A stretch of 8,081 bases of DNA, from the NCBI GenBank assembly GCA_026416775.1, contig JAOAEN010000050.1, positions 1 to 8,081 of the forward strand, in the 5' to 3' direction. Shown piece by piece: positions 1 to 6,057 of the stretch. The notes under the pieces were generated by a model. It ran no database searches. It saw only the letters and a list, made by a program, of their open reading frames with translations, and had not been told where the DNA came from. The DNA is from Dehalococcoidales bacterium. Lineage in GTDB: Bacteria > Chloroflexota > Dehalococcoidia > Dehalococcoidales > RBG-16-60-22. The translations under genes and the position numbers were made by a program. Every line of letters starts with the position of its first letter. The stretch's first letter is position 1.

Positions 1-576
1 CCTCATCACGTACTTGATATTTCTCTTGTTATGTAAAACTGCCTCCCTGATGGCATCGGCAATCCACGAAGCGGGGTAACGCTTCTCCGCCTCACGCAGT
101 TCGTCGGCAACGAGCGGGGTGAGCATGCCGATATTCTGCTCGTAGAGGCTGAAAATATCCGGCATCGGCTCGGGCGGTGGCGAAATGCGGGCGGGAGTGG
201 ATAGCCCTTTAATCTTGAGCTCTCCGCTCTCAATTTTGGCATAGGCGCGGCGGCCTGCTTCATCGTTGATAAAATAGATTTCCCCGCCGTGCTCCCCGTC
301 CTTAAGCCCGAGGATGGTACCCCGCGCCACCGCCGCCTGAAGCGCCCGGCGCAGGTTTTCCTCCCCGCCAAGCCCCTGCACCAGCTCCGTGCACCCCAAA
401 AGCTCAGTATAGCCTGCATAGCGGGGATAACTCCTTTTACGGTAAACGAGCATCATCACAAAAAGCGTTACTTTAAGCTCGGCGACATCATCAATCCGGG
501 CAAGGAGATTGATAAAAAGGTTGGGGACCGGTGTGCATTCGAGCCTGCCCGCCGGAAAACCGCGGAAGTTCATCAT
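1..576 (-). CDS. DnaD-domain replication protein (partial; C-terminus lies beyond the window's left edge)
   Basis: An open frame of 192 codons starts at ATG 576 and is still open at base 1. The N-terminal part (about residues 1-125) reads FRGFPAG, TPVPNLF, IDDVAELKVTL and YRKRSYPRY, which I recognise as the N-terminal region of Chloroflexota-type DnaD proteins. A proline-rich linker (about 131-139) follows. The DnaD/phage-associated C-terminal domain then begins (from about 140: IFSLYEQNIGMLTPLVADEL, later NKRNIKYV) and is cut off by the window. Family members take part in primosome assembly or helicase loading. The start ATG overlaps the dnaB stop in an ATGA arrangement (4 bases), so translation is probably coupled. 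A GAGG lies about 11 bases upstream, a weak site. A second ATG at 573 is possible. A shorter frame at 6-419 in this region is a shadow. The domain call is firm; the exact replication role is inferred from the family and from dnaB. Confidence 0.85.
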   Translation of the reverse strand, partial: MMNFRGFPAGRLECTPVPNLFINLLARIDDVAELKVTLFVMMLVYRKRSYPRYAGYTELLGCTELVQGLGGEENLRRALQAAVARGTILGLKDGEHGGEIYFINDEAGRRAYAKIESGELKIKGLSTPARISPPPEPMPDIFSLYEQNIGMLTPLVADELREAEKRYPASWIADAIREAVLHNKRNIKYVMR

Positions 577-1961
577 AGCAGCGTTGCCTCAGCCGTGCCG
601 AGATTCTCAAATTTCGTCAGGTTCTGGCGGAAGCGCATCTTTACCCTGCCGGTCGGGCCGTTGCGGTGCTTGGCGATGATGATGTCCGCCTCCTCACGGG
701 GGTATTCCTTATCGGGGTGCTGCGCCACCCATTCTTCTTCCGTGCGGTAGTCGTACTCGTCGCGGTAGATGAAGATGACGACGTCCGCATCCTGCTCAAT
801 GCTGCCGCTCTCACGGAGGTCAGATAGCTGGGGCTCGTGCGAGGCACGCCATTCTACAGCACGGGAAAGCTGGGAAACAACAAGCACCGGGGCCTCCAGC
901 TCGCGGGCAAGCGCCTTGAGCGAGCGCGAAATATAGCTGATCTCCTGCACGCGGTTGGCGTTTCGGCCGAGCGAGGGCGCAGGCATGAGCTGGAGATAGT
1001 CGATGATGACCATGTCAATGGGATGCTCGTAGTGCAGGCGCAGCGCCTTGGAGCGCAGTTCCGCCATGCGGATCATCGGTGTATCGTCAATGTAGATCGG
1101 TGCTTCGGAAAGCACCCCCGTGGCTTCAAGAATACGCCGCTCGTCTTCCTCGCTCATGTGCTCGCCGAAGCGGATGCGCCGTGAGTTGACCCCTGATTCG
1201 CTGGAAATGAGGCGCGTTACCAGCGCGTCACGGCTCATCTCCAGGCTGAAGATCGCCACACAGGCACGATACTGCACCGCAGCGTTGCGGGCGATATTCA
1301 GGGCAAAACTCGTTTTTCCCATACCGGGTCTTCCGGCAACGATGACGAGGTCCGAACGCTGAAAGCCGGAGAGGTACTCGTCAAGACCGGTAAACCCCGA
1401 AAGGACAAAGGGCAGCCGCTCGGGCGGTGCCCCGGCAGGATGCGGTGTTACCTCAAAGAACTTGTCCAGCACCTGGCGGATGTGGACGAGATCGCTTTCC
1501 GCCGTCCTTGAGCGCCGCAGCTTGAAAAGTACCGATTCCGCCCTGGAAAGGACGTCCTCAACGCTGGGCCCGGCCTCATAGCCCAGGGCGGTGATCTGCT
1601 TACCGGCACTGATGAGCTGGCGCATGATGGAAAGGCGGTAAACGATGCGTGCGTAATGGACGATGTCAAGCGAGGTGGGGCAGTTGGCGATCAGATAGCC
1701 CAGATAGGCATTGCCACCGCACTCCTCCAGGTGCCCCTGACGGGCAAGCTCATGGGCCAGCGTCACCTGGTTAATGGCCTCATCCCGGCGGTAAAGGGCA
1801 AGACATCCCTCGTAGAGCCAGCGTGTTTTCTCAAAGTAGAAGTCCGCCGGCTGCAGAAAATCGGCAATCTGGTAGATGCTGCTGCCATCAATGAGCAGGG
1901 AACCGATTACCGCTTCCTCGGCAGCACTGTCATTCGGCGGTAGCTTCACTTCTTCCGCCAT
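573..1961 (-). CDS. dnaB: Replicative DNA helicase DnaB
   Basis: This is the hexameric ATP-driven helicase that unwinds DNA at the replication fork and recruits primase. It has 462 residues, the usual length. The N-terminal domain (about 1-110, including EEAVIGSLLID) is followed by a linker helix and the RecA-like ATPase domain from about 180. Visible motifs are Walker A GRPGMGKT (about 210-217), Walker B IIDYLQL (about 319-325), the SDLRESGSIEQDADVV segment (about 380-395) and KHRNGPTG with the likely arginine finger (about 431-438). No intein or insertion is seen. GTG 1964 and ATG 1961 are adjacent in-frame starts. I prefer ATG because AAGGAG at 1967-1972 stands 5 bases from it and only 2 from GTG. 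The start overlaps the rplI stop by one base (TGATG) and the stop overlaps the next gene's ATG, so rplI, dnaB and the DnaD gene form one translationally coupled unit. Confidence 0.97.
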   Translation of the reverse strand: MAEEVKLPPNDSAAEEAVIGSLLIDGSSIYQIADFLQPADFYFEKTRWLYEGCLALYRRDEAINQVTLAHELARQGHLEECGGNAYLGYLIANCPTSLDIVHYARIVYRLSIMRQLISAGKQITALGYEAGPSVEDVLSRAESVLFKLRRSRTAESDLVHIRQVLDKFFEVTPHPAGAPPERLPFVLSGFTGLDEYLSGFQRSDLVIVAGRPGMGKTSFALNIARNAAVQYRACVAIFSLEMSRDALVTRLISSESGVNSRRIRFGEHMSEEDERRILEATGVLSEAPIYIDDTPMIRMAELRSKALRLHYEHPIDMVIIDYLQLMPAPSLGRNANRVQEISYISRSLKALARELEAPVLVVSQLSRAVEWRASHEPQLSDLRESGSIEQDADVVIFIYRDEYDYRTEEEWVAQHPDKEYPREEADIIIAKHRNGPTGRVKMRFRQNLTKFENLGTAEATLL

Positions 1962-2695
1962 CACGACTCCTTCTTTTCCTCCCCACCCTCAGAAGCCTTC
2001 TTTGATTTCGCGCGCGGCTTTTTCTCTTTCGTTTCTTCCTTCGCCTTTGTTTCTTCCTTCGCCGCTTCGGGCTTGGCCTCGGGTCCGGCTTCAGCCTTCT
2101 CTTCCTTGGCCGTCTTTGCCTTCTTGGGTTTCGCCTCGGCGGCGGGTTTCTCCGCCTTTTCCGCAGCAGCCTTCTTCGTCTTACCCACCGGTTTCTCCAC
2201 GGCTTCCGCCTTCACTTCCTTCGGCGGCTCGGCGGGCTTGGGCGGGGCATCCTCGGAGACCACATGCACCTTCACCTTCGCCATGATCTCATGGGTGAAC
2301 CTGATGACCACCTCGCAGGTGCCAGTCTGCTTGATCGGCTCGGCAAGCTCCACCTTCCTTTTGTCAATCTCACAGCCGGCGCTCTTGCTCAGCGCCTCGG
2401 CAATATCGGCACCGGTGATCGAGCCGTAGAGCCTTTCTCCCTCACCGACCTTTGCCGGCAGCGTGATCTCAAGCCCGTTGATCCTGCCGGCAAGCTCCGA
2501 CAGTTTAGCCTCTTCGATCTCCCGCTGCTTGAGGCGTTTTCTGAGCTGCGCCTCAAGGGCAAGTGCCTGCCGTGAGCCGACCGGGACTGCAAGCCGGCGC
2601 GGGAAAAGGTAGTTGCGGGCATAACCGTCGGCAACAACCTTGGTCTGCCCCATCCTGCCCACGTTGGGGACATCCTCAAGAAAGATAACTTCCAC
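1961..2695 (-). CDS. rplI: 50S ribosomal protein bL9 with a long Lys/Glu/Ala-rich C-terminal tail
   Basis: bL9 is a large-subunit protein that binds 23S rRNA through its N-domain and reaches out from the L1 side. The N-domain is clear: EVIFLEDVPNVGRMGQ followed by KVVADGYARNYLFPRRLA. The long connecting helix (QALALEAQLRKRLKQREIEEAKL) and the C-domain (LYGSITGADIAEAL...) follow. The core ends near residue 149, the usual bL9 length of about 148. A tail of about 95 residues is added, made mostly of K, E, A and P with no hydrophobic core, giving 244 residues in all. Start choice: the longest frame begins at TTG 2716, but GTG 2695 gives the family-typical beginning and has AAGGAG 6 bases upstream. 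The ATG at 2711 is out of frame. Pairing with dnaB is a common bacterial arrangement. The tail is probably disordered and basic; its function is unknown to me. Confidence 0.95.
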   Translation of the reverse strand: MEVIFLEDVPNVGRMGQTKVVADGYARNYLFPRRLAVPVGSRQALALEAQLRKRLKQREIEEAKLSELAGRINGLEITLPAKVGEGERLYGSITGADIAEALSKSAGCEIDKRKVELAEPIKQTGTCEVVIRFTHEIMAKVKVHVVSEDAPPKPAEPPKEVKAEAVEKPVGKTKKAAAEKAEKPAAEAKPKKAKTAKEEKAEAGPEAKPEAAKEETKAKEETKEKKPRAKSKKASEGGEEKKES

Positions 2696-2701
2696 TTTCT
2701 T

Positions 2702-2707
2702 CTCCTT
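2702..2707 (-). promoter_or_regulatory. Ribosome-binding site of rplI that fixes a GTG start
   Basis: AAGGAG on the minus strand lies 6 bases before GTG 2695. It rules against the longer TTG start, for which this site would fall inside the coding sequence. Confidence 0.75.
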
Positions 2708-2720
2708 CCATGACAAACTA

Positions 2721-2749
2721 AATTTAACCCATCAAGACCGGGGGGTCAA
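2721..2749 (-). promoter_or_regulatory. Likely sigma70-type promoter for rplI-dnaB-dnaD
   Basis: On the minus strand TTGACC (2749-2744, 5 of 6 to TTGACA) is followed after 17 bases by TAAATT (2726-2721, 4 of 6 to TATAAT). Initiation would fall near 2713-2715, giving a leader of about 20 bases that just contains the ribosome-binding site. The -35 element sits inside a GC-rich hairpin (2740-2757). The site lies in the widest gap among the minus-strand genes, which fits a new transcription unit. The -10 match is mediocre, so this is a prediction. Confidence 0.45.
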
Positions 2750-2767
2750 CACCCCCCAGCTTTGACC
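2740..2767. repeat. Two mutually exclusive hairpins in the trxB-rplI gap
   Basis: A perfect 7-base-pair hairpin GGGGGGT/ACCCCCC with a 4-base loop occupies 2740-2757. A second inverted repeat, GGTCAA (2744-2749) with TTGACC (2762-2767), shares bases with it, so only one can form at a time. The first could slow or end transcription leaving trxB, but no U-run follows it in that direction, so it is not a standard intrinsic terminator. On the plus strand an A4T6 tract follows at 2772-2781, slightly too far from the stem. The repeat also covers the predicted -35 box, so it could be a protein-binding site. Confidence 0.5.
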
Positions 2768-2785
2768 GGGGAAAATTTTTTGGTG

Positions 2786-3709
2786 CTAGACCCCGAGATA
2801 CGCGGCAGCGCTTACCGCCGCCACCGCCCCGTCGCCCGCCGCACTTATCACCTGCCGGATGGAACCACTGCGGATATCACCGGCGGCAAAAATACCCCTT
2901 GCGCTTGTCTCCATCTTTTCGTTCACCACGACGGCACCGTTGCTGTCCAGTGCCACCACCCCCTTGAGATAAGCGGTGGCGGGATAGTTGCCCACACTCA
3001 CGAAAACGCCGTCAACGGCAAGCTCGTTTTCTGCCCCGGTCTTCACGTGGCGCAGGCGGATGGTGTTCACGAACTTCTCGCCTTTGATTTCGGTAACGGC
3101 GCTTTCCCAGACGAACTCAATCTTTTTTTCGTTGAGCGCCCGTTCCTGAAGCACCCTGGTCGCCCTCAGCTCATGGCGGCGGTGGATAAGGAAAACCTTC
3201 CTCGCAAAGTGGGTGAGCTCAAGGGCGTCGGTAACGGCGCTGTCCCCCCCGCCCACCACCGCTACCACCTTATCACGGAAAAACGCCCCATCACAGGTAG
3301 CGCAGTAGGAAACACCCCTTCCGGTGAACTCGGCCTCACCCGGCACCCCGAGCTTAGCCCGCTCCGAACCACCGGCGATGATGAGTGCCCTCGCCCGGTA
3401 ATCACCTTCCGTGGTGCGCACAAGCTTTACTTCCGCTTCAGGCACAACCGCGGTGACCTCGGCGGTAACGGTCTCAAGCCCGAACTTCACCGCCTGCCGG
3501 TACATCGCCTGGGTAAGGTCAATCCCGCTCACGCCATCGGGAAACCCGGGGTAGTTTTCCACAAGCGAGGCATTGACGATTGCCCCGCCGATAGCCCCCT
3601 TCTCGATGAGAATAGTTTTCAGACGACCGCGCGAGGCATAGATGCCGGCAGACAGCCCCGCCGGCCCGCCCCCGATGATGACCACGTCGTAAAGTCCCTG
3701 AGAAGTCAT
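2786..3709 (-). CDS. trxB: Thioredoxin reductase (NADPH, FAD)
   Basis: This flavoenzyme passes electrons from NADPH through FAD and a redox disulfide to oxidised thioredoxin in the cytoplasm. From ATG 3709 it has 307 residues, the normal length for the low-molecular-weight bacterial type. Visible parts are the FAD dinucleotide motif GGGPAG (about 13-18), the redox-active CATC (136-139), the second dinucleotide motif GGGDSA (153-158), HRRHELRA (176-183, the arginine-rich pattern linked with NADPH use) and the C-terminal FAD segment GIFAAGDIRSGSIRQV (about 272-287). A longer frame to TTG 3763 exists, but it would overlap trxA and add residues unlike the family, which begins near YDVVIIGGG. The chosen ATG has no obvious Shine-Dalgarno, so coupling to trxA, 31 bases upstream, may matter. 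It is directly downstream of its partner trxA. Confidence 0.95.
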   Translation of the reverse strand: MTSQGLYDVVIIGGGPAGLSAGIYASRGRLKTILIEKGAIGGAIVNASLVENYPGFPDGVSGIDLTQAMYRQAVKFGLETVTAEVTAVVPEAEVKLVRTTEGDYRARALIIAGGSERAKLGVPGEAEFTGRGVSYCATCDGAFFRDKVVAVVGGGDSAVTDALELTHFARKVFLIHRRHELRATRVLQERALNEKKIEFVWESAVTEIKGEKFVNTIRLRHVKTGAENELAVDGVFVSVGNYPATAYLKGVVALDSNGAVVVNEKMETSARGIFAAGDIRSGSIRQVISAAGDGAVAAVSAAAYLGV

Positions 3710-3740
3710 GGTATAATACTTATGCCCGACCGCCGACGAT

Positions 3741-4070
3741 TCAGGCGGAAAGCGCCTGGTCAAGGCTCTTCTTCAGCTCGTTCTTCGGCCTGAAGCCAAC
3801 GAGGTTACTCAAAGGTTGCCCGCCCTTGAAGATAATGAGCGTCGGGATGCTCATGACGCCGTACCTCTGCGCAAGCCTGGGGTTGTTGTCTACGTTCACC
3901 TTGTAAAAGCTGATCTTACCCTCGTATTCGCCGGCAAGCTCATCAATAATCGGGGCAATCATCCGGCACGGACCGCACCACGGTGCCCAGAAGTCCACAA
4001 GAACCGGCAGGTTTGACTTCAGGACAAGCTCATCAAATTTTTTCTCTTCAACTTCCAGTGGTTTTGCCAT
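3741..4070 (-). CDS. trxA: Thioredoxin
   Basis: This small cytoplasmic dithiol protein reduces disulfides in enzymes such as ribonucleotide reductase and peroxiredoxins and is re-reduced by TrxB. It has 109 residues with the classic active site WCGPC in the context VLVDFWAPWCGPCRMIAP, the buried-strand segment KVNVDNNPRLAQRYGVMSIPT with its cis-proline, and the C-terminal LIIFKGGQPLSNLVGF. Two adjacent ATGs (4073 and 4070) are possible. GGGAGG at 4077-4082 is 3 bases from the first and 6 from the second, so I chose the second. The start lies inside the end of plsX (overlap about 23 bases), which implies translational coupling. Placement next to trxB makes a complete thioredoxin system. Confidence 0.96.
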   Translation of the reverse strand: MAKPLEVEEKKFDELVLKSNLPVLVDFWAPWCGPCRMIAPIIDELAGEYEGKISFYKVNVDNNPRLAQRYGVMSIPTLIIFKGGQPLSNLVGFRPKNELKKSLDQALSA

Positions 4071-5061
4071 CATGTTCCTCCCTTAGTCTTTCCATGATAC
4101 CGTGCGCTACCGTTTCCCTTGCCAGAGCAATGGCGTTCTTGATTGCCCTCGCCTGGCTCCTACCGTGAGCGATGATCACGGTACCGTTAACGCCGAGGAG
4201 ACACGCCCCCCCATATTCAGTATAATCCATTTTTTTCGCCCATGCTGTCAAGCCAATCTCGTTGAGAAGCTCCCTTCCCCTCATGCGGGAAGCGCTGGAA
4301 AAGGCACGCCCGATGAGCTTCACCGAGTTCAGGAAGTCATCGCAGAAGCCCTCGATGGTCTTGAGGACGATGTTCCCCGTAAAGCCGTCGGTAACGATGA
4401 CATCGGCAATGCGGCGCACGATATCGTGCCCTTCAATATTGCCGATGAAATTGATGCCCCGCGCGTTTTTGAGGAGCGGATAGGCCTCCTGGGCAAGGCG
4501 GTTGCCCTTGCCCTCTTCCGTGCCGTTACACAGTAGGCCCACCCGCGGCGAGGCGATGCCGAGGATGCTGGAACTATAAAGCGAGCCGAGATAGGCAAAC
4601 TCAAGCAGATGCTCCGGGCGGCAGTCGGCATTAGCGCCGGCATCAATGAGGAGCGGCGGTCTTGAAGCCATGGTGTCAAGAAGACAGCCGATTGCTGGAC
4701 GGCTGATGCCGTTGAGCCTGCCCAGCGCAAGCAATGCCTTCGCCATCACCGCCCCGGTATTCCCCGCGGAGACGAAGGCGTCCACCTCGCCCTTTTTCAG
4801 AAGATCAATTCCCACGTTGATGGAAGCATCCGGCTTTTCCCGCAGGGCTTTCATCGGGTGCTCGTCAAAATCAATGACCTGACGGGCATTGACCACCGAG
4901 ATCCCGGTAACATCAGGAGACTTGTCAAGAAGCCGGCGCACGACCGACTGCCTTCCGACAAGCACCACCTCGATGCCCAGCTCCTGAACCGCATTGATCG
5001 CCCCCTTGACCGTTTCATGCGGGGCGTAATCGCCACCGGCGGCATCAACGGCAATTCTCAT
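4048..5061 (-). CDS. plsX: Phosphate acyltransferase PlsX (acyl-ACP:phosphate)
   Basis: PlsX converts acyl-ACP and phosphate to acyl-phosphate, the donor used by PlsY to make lysophosphatidic acid, the first committed step of phospholipid synthesis in most bacteria. It is a peripheral membrane protein. It has 337 residues, the family's usual length, beginning MRIAVDAAGGDYAPHETVKG, with further signatures VDAFVSAGNTGAVMA, LLIDAGANADCRP, GLLCNGTEEGKGN, VIVTDGFTGNIVLKTIEG and the C-terminal YGGACLLGVNGTVIIAHG. The start at ATG 5061 has AAGGAG (5071-5076) 9 bases upstream. Its last codons contain the trxA ribosome-binding site and start. The usual partners fabD, fabH or rpmF are not beside it here. 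The neighbour upstream is an acyl-CoA dehydratase activase, so the link to fatty-acid genes is looser than in many genomes. Confidence 0.96.
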   Translation of the reverse strand: MRIAVDAAGGDYAPHETVKGAINAVQELGIEVVLVGRQSVVRRLLDKSPDVTGISVVNARQVIDFDEHPMKALREKPDASINVGIDLLKKGEVDAFVSAGNTGAVMAKALLALGRLNGISRPAIGCLLDTMASRPPLLIDAGANADCRPEHLLEFAYLGSLYSSSILGIASPRVGLLCNGTEEGKGNRLAQEAYPLLKNARGINFIGNIEGHDIVRRIADVIVTDGFTGNIVLKTIEGFCDDFLNSVKLIGRAFSSASRMRGRELLNEIGLTAWAKKMDYTEYGGACLLGVNGTVIIAHGRSQARAIKNAIALARETVAHGIMERLREEHDGKTTGS

Positions 5062-5067
5062 CGGTCA

Positions 5068-5127
5068 TCACTCCTTCCAGAATCCACTAGACTCCATCCT
5101 CTTGCAGACTCCGCTGAAAGCCCCTCA
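5068..5127 (-). other. Possible recoded extension of the activase (TGA then 18 open codons)
   Basis: After the TGA at 5127-5125 the same frame stays open for 18 codons, GAFSGVCKRMESSGFWKE, and ends at TGA 5070-5068, only 6 bases before the plsX ATG. With TGA read as Sec or Cys the tail would be C-x2-C-x3-[TGA]-x6-C, a four-ligand pattern. Thirteen of the 18 codons end in G or C, like the surrounding coding sequence. Two weak hairpins follow the TGA: one with stem CTTTCAG/CTGCAAG (one mismatch) and loop CGGAGT, and one with stem GAGTC/GATTC and loop TAGTG. The first is nearer to the TGA than usual for bacterial SECIS elements, and an open run of 18 codons is common by chance. The extension could equally be plain intergenic leader holding the plsX ribosome-binding site. 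Confidence 0.25.
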
Positions 5128-6042
5128 TTCGCGGGGGCAGCCTCTGCATCCGGCAGAAGGGGCACCTCCGGCAGGCATCCCCGGTCCCACCGCACCCGCA
5201 TCGATGCGGAACCCCCGGAAGCGGGTCTCTGCCGGTGATGCCTCGCCGACAAGGAGCGCCGCCCCGATCGCCCCCGTGACCCTATGGTGGGGCAGGACGG
5301 TGATTTCCATCCCCAGTTCCTCGCGGAAGGCACGCACCATCCCCGCATTGGATGCCACCCCGCCCTGAAAGACGACGGGGGGCAGTATTTCTTTCCCCGA
5401 AGCCACGCTGCTGAGGAAGTTGCGCACCAGTGCCCGGCACAGACCGTAGATAACGTCGTCAAGAGGACAGCCCGACTGCTGTTTATGTATCATGTCGGAC
5501 TCGGCGAAAACGGTGCAACGCCCGGAGATAGTCACCCCGCCGCTGCCGAGAAGCGCCCGGCGGGAAAATTCCTCGATGCTCATCTGAAGACGGGCTGCCT
5601 GATGGTCAAGGAAGCTTCCCGTCCCCGCGGCGCAGACCGTATTCAGCCCGAAGTCCACCACCATGCCCTCGCGGATGATGATGATCTTGCTGTCCTGCCC
5701 GCCGATTTCAATTACCGTCCGCACCCCGGGCACAGAGTGCAGGGCACCGACCGCCTGACAGGTAATCTCGTTCTTTACCATGTCCGCGCCGACCGCCGCG
5801 CCGACAAGCTCCCGGGCACTGCCAGTAACAGCAACGCCCCTGACCTCGCCACCGGGCGGAAGCGACGGTACAAGCCGCGCCAGACCATCGCGCACCGCGG
5901 CAAGCGGCCTGCCCCCGGTCGGCAGGTAAAGCTGGCTGATGAGCTTGCCTTCCCCGTCAAGAACGGCAAACTTCGCGCTCACCGCCCCGACATCAATCCC
6001 CAGATACAACGGCAGAACCATCCGGTTGCTCATATCCGACAT
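5125..6042 (-). CDS. Acyl-CoA dehydratase activase (BadF/BadG/BcrA/HgdC-type ATPase)
   Basis: Family members are homodimeric [4Fe-4S] ATPases that drive one electron into 2-hydroxyacyl-CoA dehydratases or benzoyl-CoA reductases. They have the ASKHA fold and are usually oxygen-sensitive. Seen here: LYLGIDVGAVSAKFAV (phosphate 1, about 12-27), IEIGGQDSK (111-119), NTVCAAGTGSF with Cys137, GRCTVFAESDMI with Cys176 (the two cluster cysteines of each subunit) and VVFQGGVASNAGMV (223-236). The typical short family ends near residue 269. This protein has about 36 more residues, ending CRGCPRE before a TGA that may not be a simple stop (see the separate entry). ATG 6042 has only a weak upstream GGAA. 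Starts at ATG 6033 or the ATG at residue 8 are also possible and would place the ATPase motif closer to the N-terminus. No dehydratase subunit is in the window, so substrate and partner are unknown. It sits 15 bases after the M20 gene and 63 before plsX. Confidence 0.88.
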   Translation of the reverse strand: MSDMSNRMVLPLYLGIDVGAVSAKFAVLDGEGKLISQLYLPTGGRPLAAVRDGLARLVPSLPPGGEVRGVAVTGSARELVGAAVGADMVKNEITCQAVGALHSVPGVRTVIEIGGQDSKIIIIREGMVVDFGLNTVCAAGTGSFLDHQAARLQMSIEEFSRRALLGSGGVTISGRCTVFAESDMIHKQQSGCPLDDVIYGLCRALVRNFLSSVASGKEILPPVVFQGGVASNAGMVRAFREELGMEITVLPHHRVTGAIGAALLVGEASPAETRFRGFRIDAGAVGPGMPAGGAPSAGCRGCPRE

Positions 6043-6057
6043 ATGTTCCGGGCAGTA

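Noticed and set aside
6..419. Minus-strand frame of 137 codons
   Set aside because: It is out of frame with the DnaD-domain gene, which covers 1-576 and has family-like sequence.
1970..2230. Purine/pyrimidine-rich tract as a separate repeat array or CRISPR-like feature
   Set aside because: It is the codon usage of the Lys/Glu-rich bL9 tail; there are no regularly spaced identical repeats. No CRISPR array is seen anywhere in the window.
2740..2781. Intrinsic terminator after trxB
   Set aside because: The hairpin is strong, but on the minus strand it is followed by GGTCTTGATGGG and not by a U-run; the A/T tract lies on the wrong side for trxB.
3713..3718. TATTAT on the minus strand just before trxB as a -10 box
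   Set aside because: It is 3 bases from the ATG, so transcription would begin inside the gene, and no -35 lies at the right distance (the nearest TTGACC is 39 bases away).
3709..3763. Upstream TTG start for trxB adding 18 residues
   Set aside because: It would overlap trxA and add residues not found in the family; ATG 3709 gives the standard N-terminus.
2762..3793. Long plus-strand open frame (343 codons) opposite trxB
   Set aside because: It lies wholly antisense to a clear trxB, has no family resemblance, and is the usual shadow produced by GC-biased third positions.
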